Positions 1 through 7,080 are shown, counted from the first letter of the stretch. The stretch: 11,369 nt of DNA from an uncultured Lacibacter sp. (GCF_946479605.1 NZ_CAMLGT010000114.1:1-11369), one strand, 5' to 3'. The notes: generated from the letters alone by a model not told the origin. Made by a program: numbers and translations.

Positions 1-192
1 GGCTTTTTTAATAGCCTGTTGAGTATGCTCCCACCAGGTTGCAGGACTTTGTTCTGCCCAGCCTGGTTGTTTTGAAATAATTTCTGTTTCTGTTTCCGGC
101 CAGTTAACACTAATAACACGTTGCTGTGTTTGAGCATCAACCACCGAAACTTTTATAGAAGAAGTACCTATATCAATTCCTAAAAGAAGCAT
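1..192 (-). CDS. xylB: Xylulokinase, N-terminal part (FGGY sugar kinase), cut by window edge
   Basis: Reading the minus strand from an ATG at 192 gives 64 intact codons to the window edge. The protein starts MLLLGIDIGTSSIKVSVVD, the phosphate-1 nucleotide-binding motif of FGGY kinases (hexokinase/actin fold). It continues with a PGWAEQSPATWW segment near residues 44-55, which is typical of xylulokinases. Xylulokinase phosphorylates D-xylulose to xylulose 5-phosphate in the cytoplasm, feeding the pentose phosphate pathway. The next in-frame ATG upstream (at 201) would add MIA before a less typical N-terminus, so I chose the start that gives the canonical MLLLGIDIGT. The gene diverges from an AraC regulator, which suggests control by it. 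The catalytic aspartate and the C-terminal half lie outside the window. Another FGGY kinase is possible, but the pentose context and the QPGWAEQ segment favour xylulokinase. Confidence 0.85.
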   Translation of the reverse strand, partial: MLLLGIDIGTSSIKVSVVDAQTQQRVISVNWPETETEIISKQPGWAEQSPATWWEHTQQAIKKA

Positions 193-217
193 GTGCAATC
201 ATTTTAAATTCAGTTGT

Positions 218-249
218 CAAAGGTTAGAACATTCAGAGAAAGCCTCAAC
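218..249 (-). promoter_or_regulatory. Candidate Bacteroidota-type promoter for xylulokinase
   Basis: On the minus strand, GTTG (246-249) is followed after 19 bases by TAACCTTTG (218-226). This resembles the TTTG / TAnnTTTG elements of Bacteroidota housekeeping promoters, but with one extra base inside the -7 box and one mismatch in the -33 box. It lies 26 bases or more upstream of the chosen ATG at 192, a reasonable distance. It is weak evidence found by eye only. Confidence 0.25.
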
Positions 250-285
250 TGTAATTTGAGACAAAAAATCTGTTATTTTATCACT

Positions 286-315
286 ATTGTGCCATTATCC
301 TGTATCATTGTGACA
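286..315 (+). repeat. Two direct repeats 21 bp apart, candidate AraC-family binding sites
   Basis: ATTGTGCCA at 286-294 and ATTGTGACA at 307-315 match at 8 of 9 positions, and their starts are exactly 21 bp apart, two turns of B-DNA. AraC-family regulators commonly bind tandem direct repeats with about this period. The pair ends 21 bases before the araC start codon and lies about 95-125 bases upstream of the xylulokinase start. It could therefore serve autoregulation, activation of the kinase, or both. Binding by this regulator is inferred. Confidence 0.4.
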
Positions 316-335
316 AAATAGTAACTATTATTTTT

Positions 336-1181
336 ATGAAAACGCTCATTCAAAAAGTTCATTTAGAGAATCAGCAATCTTTTGCCTGCAGGGAATATGT
401 TACTCCTTCGTTTGAAACCAGCTGGCATAAACATGAAGAGTATGAGCTGATCCTGATAACAAAAGGAAGCGGTTCACTTCTTATGGGCGACTTTGTAGGC
501 GAGTTCAAAGAGGGTGATGTATATTTTCTGGCAGGAAATCTTCCCCACTGGTTCAGGAAAAGACAGCAGAAAATGATAGCCAGTGCTACTGTTATTCATT
601 TCAGGAAAGAAATATTCGGAGAACATTTCCTGGCTTTGTATGAAATGAAAAGTATACAAACGTTCCTGAACAAAACGCATGGCATACAACTTGAGAACGA
701 ACTCAAAAAAAACATTACAACACTTATCAAAACACTGTATACCGCCAAATCTTATTCCCGCATTCAATTATTGTTATCCTGCCTTCATCAGCTAAGCATC
801 TCCAGGCAATACCGCATCCATACAAACAATTTTGCCGGTACAAAGGACAAGATCAATCCTGTTATTGAAGAGATCTTTGATTTTTCATTCAAGAACTACC
901 TGCATGTTGTTACGTTAAGCCAGGTGGCCGAGGTTGCAAATATGAGCATCCCCACATTCAGCCGGTTCTTCAAAAAAAACGTCAAAAAAACGTACTTCGA
1001 TTTTTTACAGGAACTACGCATTGGTCACGCCTGTCAACTATTAACCAGCACAAACAAAACCGTGCTGGAAATCTGTTATGAAAGTGGATTCAATAGCTGG
1101 GCCCACTTCAGCAAAAAATTCAAAGAGCTTAAACAGGTTACTCCCTCCCGTTACCGTAATGAATTCAGAAAAGAACTGTAA
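336..1181 (+). CDS. AraC-family transcription regulator with N-terminal cupin domain
   Basis: This 281-residue protein has the usual two-part AraC/XylS layout. Residues 20-75 form a cupin-type sensor with metal- or ligand-site-like histidines (SWHKHEEYEL, His31 and His33; the NLPHWF turn with His71). Residues 172-278 hold the double helix-turn-helix. The first helix pair is at about 195-215 (LSQVAEVANMSIPTFSRFFK). The second is at 241-265 (VLEICYESGFNSWAHFSKKFK), followed by the family signature TPSRYR at 269-274. It starts at an ATG directly after an AT-rich run. Its divergence from the xylulokinase gene suggests that it senses a pentose or uronate and controls that gene. It could also act on the SusCD operon that converges on its 3' end. 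Cupin AraC proteins in Bacteroidota are often sugar-responsive activators; the ligand cannot be read from sequence. Confidence 0.9.
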   Translation: MKTLIQKVHLENQQSFACREYVTPSFETSWHKHEEYELILITKGSGSLLMGDFVGEFKEGDVYFLAGNLPHWFRKRQQKMIASATVIHFRKEIFGEHFLALYEMKSIQTFLNKTHGIQLENELKKNITTLIKTLYTAKSYSRIQLLLSCLHQLSISRQYRIHTNNFAGTKDKINPVIEEIFDFSFKNYLHVVTLSQVAEVANMSIPTFSRFFKKNVKKTYFDFLQELRIGHACQLLTSTNKTVLEICYESGFNSWAHFSKKFKELKQVTPSRYRNEFRKEL

Positions 1182-1194
1182 TTACATCAACCCG

Positions 1195-1227
1195 TTTTTA
1201 TAAAAGGGGGAACGAGAACATTCCCCC
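1195..1227 (-). terminator. Candidate intrinsic terminator of the susCD operon
   Basis: A perfect 7-bp stem (GGGGGAA at 1206-1212, TTCCCCC at 1221-1227) encloses an 8-base loop. Read on the minus strand, the hairpin is followed by TTTTAT (1205-1200); on the plus strand it is followed by CGGCTG with no T-run. That polarity suits the SusD-like gene, whose stop codon lies 230 bases upstream in that direction. The T-run is short and interrupted, so termination may be partial. Confidence 0.45.
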
Positions 1228-1290
1228 GGCTGTTGATTATGACCCTAAACAAACTAACATGAATAGGTTTACTTTTCTTTTTTGATTGTT

Positions 1291-1322
1291 TTCTTTCACG
1301 TAACAATTATTAACTGAAAGAA
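1291..1322. repeat. Inverted repeat in the araC/susD convergent region
   Basis: TTCTTTCA (1291-1298) and TGAAAGAA (1315-1322) are perfect 8-bp inverted arms. A further 3-bp pairing (TAA 1301-1303 with TTA 1310-1312) lies inside across a 2x2 internal loop. It is AT-rich and lies between the two stronger hairpins. It may be a weak RNA hairpin or chance in AT-rich DNA; no function is assigned. Confidence 0.3.
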
Positions 1323-1351
1323 GAGTATAATATCTTTTAAATGCTGTTGAT

Positions 1352-1405
1352 GTAATCAACGAGGAGAGGTGAGAACACCCCTCCTCGTTGATTACTTTTT
1401 ATTTT
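1352..1405 (+). terminator. Strong intrinsic terminator, plus-strand polarity
   Basis: A 20-bp stem (1352-1371 with 1376-1395) closes on the tetraloop AGAA. The plus-strand copy has one A-C mismatch; on the minus strand the same position is a G-U wobble. It is followed directly by TTTTTATTTT (1396-1405), the U-tract of a Rho-independent terminator read on the plus strand. The nearest upstream plus-strand gene is araC, which stops 170 bases earlier, so it most simply ends the araC transcript. No T-run follows on the minus strand, although the hairpin is stable in both directions. It ends only 51 bases before the 3' end of the SusD-like gene. Confidence 0.75.
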
Positions 1406-1456
1406 GAAATACTCATTTTCTTTAAATGCTTCATCAGTTAATCGGATGAACATTGA

Positions 1457-3241
1457 TTAAAAATAACCTGGGTTTTGTGGGAATTTAGGTCCCTCTGTTA
1501 CCAGGTCGATCTGGCTTTGTGGTATTGGTCTAAGCATATTGTATGACTGTACACCAGCAGCTCCTTCAGGATTGTACTGTTGAACTCTTGCAACAAGCGT
1601 TTTTGTACGTGCAAGATCCCACCACCTGCAATCCTCCGCAAACAGTTCACGGCTTCTTTCATCTAAGATGAAATTCAATGTTACCTGTGCCGCAGTAATT
1701 TGTTGTGCTGCAACAGCAGCTGCATATTCTGCAGGGCTTTGATTTAATTTTAATGCTGCTCTCGTTCTTAACACATTGATCATGTCGGCAGCCTGTTGCA
1801 ATGTGCCTCCACCTTTAAACGCAGCTTCTGCAGCAATTAAATACAAATCAGAAAAGCGGAACAAAATGTAAGGCCTGTCTGAATAATCGTTCAAATCAGC
1901 TCTTGTAGAATCATTAAACTTTCTGAGATTAGGGAAAAAGCTGGCTGTGTATTTAACGGTTGCACCAGGTAAATGTTCGGGCTCAAAAATGATCCCTTTA
2001 AAACTTGCTCTTTCAGCCGGAGTAACCACTCTGTCGGCAAACCAAATTGCAGTATCTACAGCATTAATTAGTTGTCCTCTGGGTGTTACCACACCTGGTG
2101 TTCCTGCAGCTGCCATTTGTGTGCTGTTTGAAAGAAACACCGTTTGAAATGTTCCTTCAAACCTTGAGTCAGTAGCCCTGTTTGCAAATGCAACATCAAT
2201 GATATACTGCGTGTTTGGTCTGATACGCTGGAACGGACGACCGTTGCGGATATCTCTTACACAAACAGGAGAGCCGCCCCCGGCAGGATAATTTGCAAGA
2301 ACAGTTGGATAGTTTGGACGCCAGAAGAAATTGGATTTATTTTCAAAAGGACCCGATGCAAAGCTGCCCGGTGCAGAGTTCTGACCATATTTCAAATCTT
2401 TGGTATGATCAATTACCATCAGAATTTCAGAACCGTATTCGTTACCTTCTTTAAAAACATCTCCAAAATAAGGCATCAGGTTTAATCCGTATGTTCCTTT
2501 ATTATCAATAACATTCTTTGCAGTGGTAAACGCATTGGTAAAATCATTTGGCTGCGCCGCAGTTGACCAACCTCTCCAGAGATAGGTTTTAGCGAGAAGG
2601 TACAAAGCAGTTGCTTTTGTTGCTGGCTTACCAGTTCCTGCAGCCGGAGTATTTGGCAAATCATTAGCAGCTTCTGTTAAGTCCTTTATGATTTGTGCAT
2701 ACACATCTGCTAAAGGTGCCCTTGAATCAGCAGCAGTAGGATTGGTATTAAATGTGGTATGTAAAGGAACTTCACCAAAAGTAGTAACCAGGTAAAAATA
2801 ACAGAATGCTCTCAGGAATTTTGCCTGCGCAAGCACCTGCGTTTTTGTTGCAGCAGGCATATTGGCATTTGCTCCATATTCCAATACACCATTTGCTGTA
2901 TTGATATCAATGAACAAACCATTCCAAAAACCCAGATAATCGTTGGTATTACTTTTTATTGCCGGATTATTATACGTAAACCAATGCTGTACATCAGCCG
3001 CTGCACCTTTCAATGATTCATCTGTTCCTGCACTGAACAACTGGGTAAAGATCTGTGTTCCCCAATGCCCACGGAAAGATGAATAGATACCTGCAATACC
3101 ACCCTGAATACCTTCAGGGGTTTTAAAATAAGAAGGGTCAATAGAATTTCTTGGCTGTTCCTCCAGAATTTTCTTACACCCTGCGGCAGCAAACAGTAAT
3201 GCTGTACAAAAAATCAGGAATATTTTATTTCTACTTTTCAT
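1457..3241 (-). CDS. SusD/RagB-family outer-membrane glycan-binding lipoprotein
   Basis: This 594-residue surface lipoprotein forms the lid and glycan-binding partner of the neighbouring SusC-like transporter. It has a lipoprotein signal peptide with lipobox AAAGC, giving Cys22 as the lipidated residue. After it come KKILEE residues, compatible with a Bacteroidota surface-export signal. The N-terminal SusD motif PRNSIDPSYFKTPEGIQGG is at about residues 30-48. TPR-like helical segments follow (for example AKFLRAFCYFYLV, KATALYLLAKTYLWRG). The C-terminal RagB/SusD signatures are RSRELFAEDCRWWDL (529-543), LRPIPQSQIDL (570-580) and the terminal QNPGYF. Length is normal for the family and no frame break is visible. 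It lies 18 bases downstream of the SusC-like gene in the same operon. Bound glycan is inferred from context to be a xylan or glucuronoxylan oligosaccharide. Confidence 0.95.
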   Translation of the reverse strand: MKSRNKIFLIFCTALLFAAAGCKKILEEQPRNSIDPSYFKTPEGIQGGIAGIYSSFRGHWGTQIFTQLFSAGTDESLKGAAADVQHWFTYNNPAIKSNTNDYLGFWNGLFIDINTANGVLEYGANANMPAATKTQVLAQAKFLRAFCYFYLVTTFGEVPLHTTFNTNPTAADSRAPLADVYAQIIKDLTEAANDLPNTPAAGTGKPATKATALYLLAKTYLWRGWSTAAQPNDFTNAFTTAKNVIDNKGTYGLNLMPYFGDVFKEGNEYGSEILMVIDHTKDLKYGQNSAPGSFASGPFENKSNFFWRPNYPTVLANYPAGGGSPVCVRDIRNGRPFQRIRPNTQYIIDVAFANRATDSRFEGTFQTVFLSNSTQMAAAGTPGVVTPRGQLINAVDTAIWFADRVVTPAERASFKGIIFEPEHLPGATVKYTASFFPNLRKFNDSTRADLNDYSDRPYILFRFSDLYLIAAEAAFKGGGTLQQAADMINVLRTRAALKLNQSPAEYAAAVAAQQITAAQVTLNFILDERSRELFAEDCRWWDLARTKTLVARVQQYNPEGAAGVQSYNMLRPIPQSQIDLVTEGPKFPQNPGYF

Positions 3242-3259
3242 AATAACAGTCTTTAAAAA

Positions 3260-6200
3260 TTAAAATTTCAGGTTTACACCAAAAACAAATTGGCGGGTTG
3301 GCGGCACAGTCATGTTCACTGTAATAGCACGGGTTTTAACAGGAGTAGTACTGCCTATTGAACCAACGGAGTTATTATTACCTGTAAAGTTTCCTTCAGG
3401 ATCTATACCCAGGCCATCTCTTACAAGTGGCGACCAAAGAATAAATGGATTTTGTGCAGATACATATATTCTTAAAGATTGGATCTTCAACTTATTGAGC
3501 ATGGACGAAGGAACATTGTAACCCAAATCAATTGTTCTGAGTTTAATGAATGAACCATCCTGGTATGTAAGCGTTGATGTATAAAGCTGTCCGTCACGGC
3601 TGGCATCTGGCTGAGGGAAAGCATTTGTTGGATTTGTAGGAGTCCAGTAATCAACTTTGTGCTGGTTTACACGGCTGTTCATAAAGAATGGATAACCACC
3701 TGCACCACCATCAGCAGATAAATAAGTGGCTACAACTGTTTGGCCAAAACGACCGAACATCACCACATTCAAATCAAAGTTTTTAAACTCAAAATGATTT
3801 GTCATACCGGCAACGAGATCAGGTTGAAAATCTCCTACAAACTGACGGTCATCTGCATCAATGGCGTTATTCTTATTCCGGTCTTCAAGTTTTATATCAC
3901 CAGGAAATTGTCCATACACTGCAGCCTGTGCTGCTTCATTGGTTTGCCAGATACCGATTTTCTTCAAGTCATAAATTACAGTAATCGGTCTTCCAACAAA
4001 CCAACCATTACCCACATCCTGTTGTAAGCCTTGTTGCAAAGCCACAATTTTTTCTCTTGTAAAGAATGCAGATACATCGGTACGCCATCTAAACCCGTTT
4101 GGTTTCTTGCTTTCTATATTCATGCTGCTAACAGTAAATTCCATGCCTTTTGTGCTGGTTTTACCGGCATTCACCAAAATAGAATTTGCTCCATTACTTA
4201 CAGGTAAGCTTTTATTCAGGAGAATATCGCTTGTTTGGTTATCAAAATATTCGATTGAACCTGTAATGCGGCTGTTAAGTAAACCAAAATCCAAACCAAT
4301 ATTTAACCCTCTTGTTTTTTCCCAGGTAAGTTCAGGATTGGGAAGAGTATTGATCGTGTATCCGTTTACATAATTCACCAATGGAGTGCTACCCTGTCCA
4401 TAGTTGTAGAAATTTGAACTCAGGCTTCCTAATGTAGTATATGGTCCAATACCTGCGTTAGAACTGATACCCCAACCAGCTCTTAATTTTAAGGAGGAAA
4501 TAAATCCAACATTATCAAAGAAATCTTCCCTGTCAATATTCCAGCCAACAGAAATGGCAGGATAAGTCACCCATTGATTTCCGGGCGCCAGTACCGACGC
4601 ACCATCGGCTCTTAAAGTAGCAGTAAGTAAATACTTATCATCAAATGAATAAGTAGCACGGCCCATATAACCTATAAGGCCAGACTCGCTGTAGCCAGAA
4701 TTTTGTGGAGTAACCGTATTCACTAACTGAAAATTATAATCCTGGATATAATCGGCCGGAACACCCTGACCATTAAATTGCTGAGACCGGAATTGATTTT
4801 TTTGAATCTCCTGCAATGCCAGCACCGTTACTTTATGTCTTCCGCCAAATGTTTTATTATAATCGAGCGAATTATTGATTGTGTACTGCCATCCTTCAGC
4901 ATTTGACTGGCTAAGGTTTGCCCCGGCAGTATTTGTGTTATTATTAAATACATTGTTTGGCCCGGTGTAATTACTATTAAATGTTTGCGACCATCCAAAA
5001 CCAAAAGAGGTTTTGAATTTAAGGTCTCTTAAAATCTTAACCTCTCCATAGAAATTGTGTTGGAATTGATATCTGCGTGTATCGGCCTTAATAATATCAT
5101 TATTACCGATTGATGTAAGCGGATTGATCGTTGTATTATCAACACCTTGTAAAACGGTGGGTTGGAAATTGAGTGTTCCATCATCGTTATACGGCTTATA
5201 CAAAGGTCCTAAGCGCAAAGCAGTACCATACGCATTGGTGCCAAGTCTTTTTTGGTAACCCATGGTATTAAATGATGTAAATCCGATCTTAATGCGCTCT
5301 GTCATTTTGTGATCAATGTTTACGTTAAACGTATATCGATCCAATGCCTGATCGGGAATGATGCCTGTTTCTCTGAAATAACCAAGTCCGAAATAATATT
5401 GTGTTCTGTCATTTCCACCGTTCACATTCAGATCATGCCCGGTTCTGATCCCGGTTGTTAATAACAGACTTTGCCAGTCGGTATTAACACCCGCTGCAAG
5501 GTTGGCTTGTTCTGTAGCATTAAGTGCATAAGGATTCGTAACATTTGGATTGGTCGCAAAAGCGGGCTGGCCTTGTCTTGCATCTTCCTTAAACTTAGCA
5601 TACTCCTGTCCGTTAAACACACGCCATGTGTCAATGGCATTCACCATTGCCACATATCCGTTGTAACTTGTTGTTGGCTTTCCTGTTCTGCCACGTTTTG
5701 TTGTAATAATGATCACCCCGTTTGCTCCTCTCGATCCAAAAATGGCTGTTGCAGAAGCATCTTTTAAAATGTCAACACTGGCAATATTTTCCGGATTAAT
5801 ATCATTGATACTTCCTCCGTAAGCCATACCATCAACAACAATCAGCGGATTGTTGTTACCGGTAATTGACCTGTTACCACGAATACGTATTTCACCACTT
5901 GATCCAATATTGCTGCTGTTGTTTACAATATCAACACCAGCTACCCTTCCCTGTATCTGATTAAAGATATTCGGTGCTTTAATTTCATTCAGTGTTTCTC
6001 CTTTTACTGAAATAGTAGATCCGGTAACATCTTTCTTTCGCTGGGTACCATAACCCACAACCACAACTTCACCCAAAGACTTTTCAAGTGACTCCAGCTT
6101 TATTGTTAACTCTGAGCCTGTAACAGTTACTTCCTGTTCAGTAAAGTTGATAGCGGAAATTACAAGCACTGCATTTCGTTGTGCCGAAATGGTAAAACCA

Positions 6201-6424
6201 CCTGTATTATCAGTGGTAGTTCCGGTGATGGTTCCTTTTACAACAACAGATGCCCCTTCAACAGGTGCCCCTTGTTCGTTTGTAACCTTGCCTTTCACAG
6301 TAATGTTCTGTGCGTTGGCGGATGTGGCAAAAAGCAACAGCTGCAGCAGCATAGCAATTGCCAGTGTTAATGCATTCGTCGCCCTTCTTCTCATTAGCGA
6401 CAAATTGATTTTCTTGTTTGGCAT
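3260..6424 (-). CDS. SusC/RagA-family TonB-dependent outer-membrane glycan transporter
   Basis: I place the start at ATG 6424 (1054 residues); the frame extends to a TTG at 6430, which would add only two residues. Residues 1-38 are a signal peptide, with charged N-terminal MPNKKINLSLMRRR, a hydrophobic core and cleavage near ANA/QN. A carboxypeptidase-regulatory-like beta domain spans about 40-112 (VKGKVTNEQGAPVEGASVVVKG). The TonB box/SusC signature EVVVVGYGTQ begins at 119. The plug domain reaches SVDILKDASATAIFGSRG and GVIIITTKRG near 216-245. The rest is a 22-strand-type barrel ending in the outer-membrane aromatic terminus FVFGVNLKF. No N-terminal STN signalling domain is present, so it is a transporter rather than an ECF-sigma signal transducer. 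It is first gene of the SusCD pair and imports oligosaccharides with TonB/ExbBD energy. Confidence 0.95.
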   Translation of the reverse strand: MPNKKINLSLMRRRATNALTLAIAMLLQLLLFATSANAQNITVKGKVTNEQGAPVEGASVVVKGTITGTTTDNTGGFTISAQRNAVLVISAINFTEQEVTVTGSELTIKLESLEKSLGEVVVVGYGTQRKKDVTGSTISVKGETLNEIKAPNIFNQIQGRVAGVDIVNNSSNIGSSGEIRIRGNRSITGNNNPLIVVDGMAYGGSINDINPENIASVDILKDASATAIFGSRGANGVIIITTKRGRTGKPTTSYNGYVAMVNAIDTWRVFNGQEYAKFKEDARQGQPAFATNPNVTNPYALNATEQANLAAGVNTDWQSLLLTTGIRTGHDLNVNGGNDRTQYYFGLGYFRETGIIPDQALDRYTFNVNIDHKMTERIKIGFTSFNTMGYQKRLGTNAYGTALRLGPLYKPYNDDGTLNFQPTVLQGVDNTTINPLTSIGNNDIIKADTRRYQFQHNFYGEVKILRDLKFKTSFGFGWSQTFNSNYTGPNNVFNNNTNTAGANLSQSNAEGWQYTINNSLDYNKTFGGRHKVTVLALQEIQKNQFRSQQFNGQGVPADYIQDYNFQLVNTVTPQNSGYSESGLIGYMGRATYSFDDKYLLTATLRADGASVLAPGNQWVTYPAISVGWNIDREDFFDNVGFISSLKLRAGWGISSNAGIGPYTTLGSLSSNFYNYGQGSTPLVNYVNGYTINTLPNPELTWEKTRGLNIGLDFGLLNSRITGSIEYFDNQTSDILLNKSLPVSNGANSILVNAGKTSTKGMEFTVSSMNIESKKPNGFRWRTDVSAFFTREKIVALQQGLQQDVGNGWFVGRPITVIYDLKKIGIWQTNEAAQAAVYGQFPGDIKLEDRNKNNAIDADDRQFVGDFQPDLVAGMTNHFEFKNFDLNVVMFGRFGQTVVATYLSADGGAGGYPFFMNSRVNQHKVDYWTPTNPTNAFPQPDASRDGQLYTSTLTYQDGSFIKLRTIDLGYNVPSSMLNKLKIQSLRIYVSAQNPFILWSPLVRDGLGIDPEGNFTGNNNSVGSIGSTTPVKTRAITVNMTVPPTRQFVFGVNLKF

Positions 6425-6504
6425 AGTCAATTCTAGTTTTGAGTTTTGAAACAGTTTAAATAATCAAAAAGAGCAGTTAATTGATATAGGGTGGAGTATT
6501 CTAA

Positions 6505-6536
6505 AAATGTTATCAAGTTGGAGCATTCAGAACAAA
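6505..6536 (-). promoter_or_regulatory. Alternative weak promoter candidate closer to susC
   Basis: On the minus strand TTTG (6533-6536) is followed after 20 bases by TAACATTT (6505-6512), an imperfect match to TAnnTTTG. It would give a leader of about 75 bases, a more usual length than that from the operator-associated promoter. The match is weaker and no LacI operator overlaps it. Confidence 0.2.
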
Positions 6537-6548
6537 GGATTGCATCCT
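6536..6548. repeat. Short palindrome AGGATTGCATCCT
   Basis: AGGAT and ATCCT are 5-bp inverted arms around a 3-base centre. The palindrome overlaps the -33 box of the alternative susC promoter candidate. It does not match the LacI-type operators. It could be a site for another regulator, such as the AraC protein, or chance. Confidence 0.2.
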
Positions 6549-6773
6549 GTTTCGTACACGCTGCATCATTAAATAAGTTGAGCGAACAGCTATGGTAATA
6601 ATAGAATGGTTGTTACTTGTGCAGCTATAGAATTGGGAGGTTGGGGACAAACAGCCACAGTGCTGAATTTGCACAAACGCTTCGTTAGTGGAAGCACATG
6701 ATTCCGGCAAAGCAATCAACAATCTCATTACAGCAGTTATCTTTTATATGACCCTGAAACAAGTTCAGGAAAG

Positions 6774-6806
6774 CAAACATTTCTATTGCAATCGGTTGCA
6801 TACAAA
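6774..6806 (-). promoter_or_regulatory. Candidate susC promoter with embedded LacI operator
   Basis: On the minus strand TTTG (6803-6806) is followed after 21 bases by AATGTTTG (6774-6781), one mismatch from the Bacteroidota -7 element TAnnTTTG. The 14-bp operator at 6787-6800 fills the spacer, so a bound LacI protein would block RNA polymerase directly. The predicted transcription start near 6767 leaves a leader of roughly 340 bases before the susC ATG. Assignment is by motif only. Confidence 0.4.
6787..6800 (-). promoter_or_regulatory. LacI-family operator, susC side
   Basis: TGCAATCGGTTGCA on the plus strand is TGCAACCGATTGCA on the minus strand. It is a 14-bp palindrome with a central CG and only one non-symmetric base pair per half. 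The central CpG flanked by A/T and symmetric half sites is the classic LacI/CcpA/PurR operator style. It is the exact reverse complement of the site at 7008-7021. Two LacI genes start about 280 bases away and are the obvious binders. Confidence 0.75.
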
Positions 6807-6998
6807 GAGCAAAAAAAAGCATTTTTCCCTCGGATATACCGTCATAAAATGCCATGTACATAGGAAGCATTTTTACTACTTATCGTAAAGTAATAATTTC
6901 ACTTTCCTCTGTATTCATTTACTGTAAACAATTACAGCAGACTGAACACTGTCTTTTGTATGCAAAAAATCAAATCCTAAAGCTAATGTAGGAAATAT

Positions 6999-7030
6999 TT
7001 TTAAAAATGCAACCGATTGCATTATTTTTT
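6999..7030 (+). promoter_or_regulatory. Candidate promoter of the lacI-lacI-aguA operon
   Basis: TTTT (6999-7002) and TATTTTTT (7023-7030) are separated by 20 bases that contain the second LacI operator. This mirrors the arrangement at the susC promoter. Both boxes lack the final G of the TTTG / TAnnTTTG consensus. An alternative -7 box is TACCTTAG at 7043-7050, with the operator then overlapping the -33 region. Either choice places the operator where binding would block initiation. Confidence 0.3.
7008..7021 (+). promoter_or_regulatory. LacI-family operator, lacI side
   Basis: TGCAACCGATTGCA is a 14-bp palindrome with central CG, extended by A and T to 16 bp (7007-7022). It is identical to the site at 6787-6800 read on the other strand. 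In each case the sequence has the same orientation relative to the gene it precedes. It ends 59 bases before the first lacI ATG, suiting autorepression. Confidence 0.75.
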
Positions 7031-7080
7031 TAAAATAAATTCTACCTTAGACCGATAAACGATGTTTGTCGTTAGCTTCT

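Larger units (their letters stand above)
193..335. promoter_or_regulatory. Divergent promoter region between xylulokinase and AraC genes
   Basis: These 143 AT-rich bases separate the two divergent start codons, so promoters for both genes should lie here. No open frame of note is present. The region contains a pair of direct repeats (286-294 and 307-315) and a candidate minus-strand promoter (218-249), both listed separately. A plus-strand box TATCATTG at 303-310 is one mismatch from the Bacteroidota TAnnTTTG element. I see no good TTTG partner at the usual distance for it, so the araC promoter remains unassigned. Confidence 0.6.
6425..7080. promoter_or_regulatory. Divergent regulatory region between susC and the lacI operon
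   Basis: These 656 bases contain no convincing gene. Short open frames exist, but none has a recognisable product or composition. The region holds two mirrored LacI-type operators, a candidate promoter for each direction and some minor dyads: 6536-6548, the 7-bp arms TTGTGCA 6617-6623 / TGCACAA 6670-6676, and AACGA/TCGTT at 7058-7073. The 340-odd bases nearest susC would be its untranslated leader if the promoter near the left operator is used. The leader shows no riboswitch that I recognise. Confidence 0.7.

Noticed and set aside
3740..4027. Plus-strand frames of up to about 100 codons opposite the SusC-like gene (this and others up to 6449)
   Set aside because: They are antisense shadows of a well-conserved transporter frame, with compositions unlike real proteins and no family motifs.
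6688..6888. 66-codon plus-strand open frame in the divergent region
   Set aside because: It has no recognisable domain and overlaps the operator and candidate susC promoter. A frame of this size is expected by chance in AT-rich DNA.
7066..7080. TTG start extending the first lacI by five residues
   Set aside because: The ATG at 7081 gives the normal LacI N-terminus aligned with the paralog; the extension has no support.
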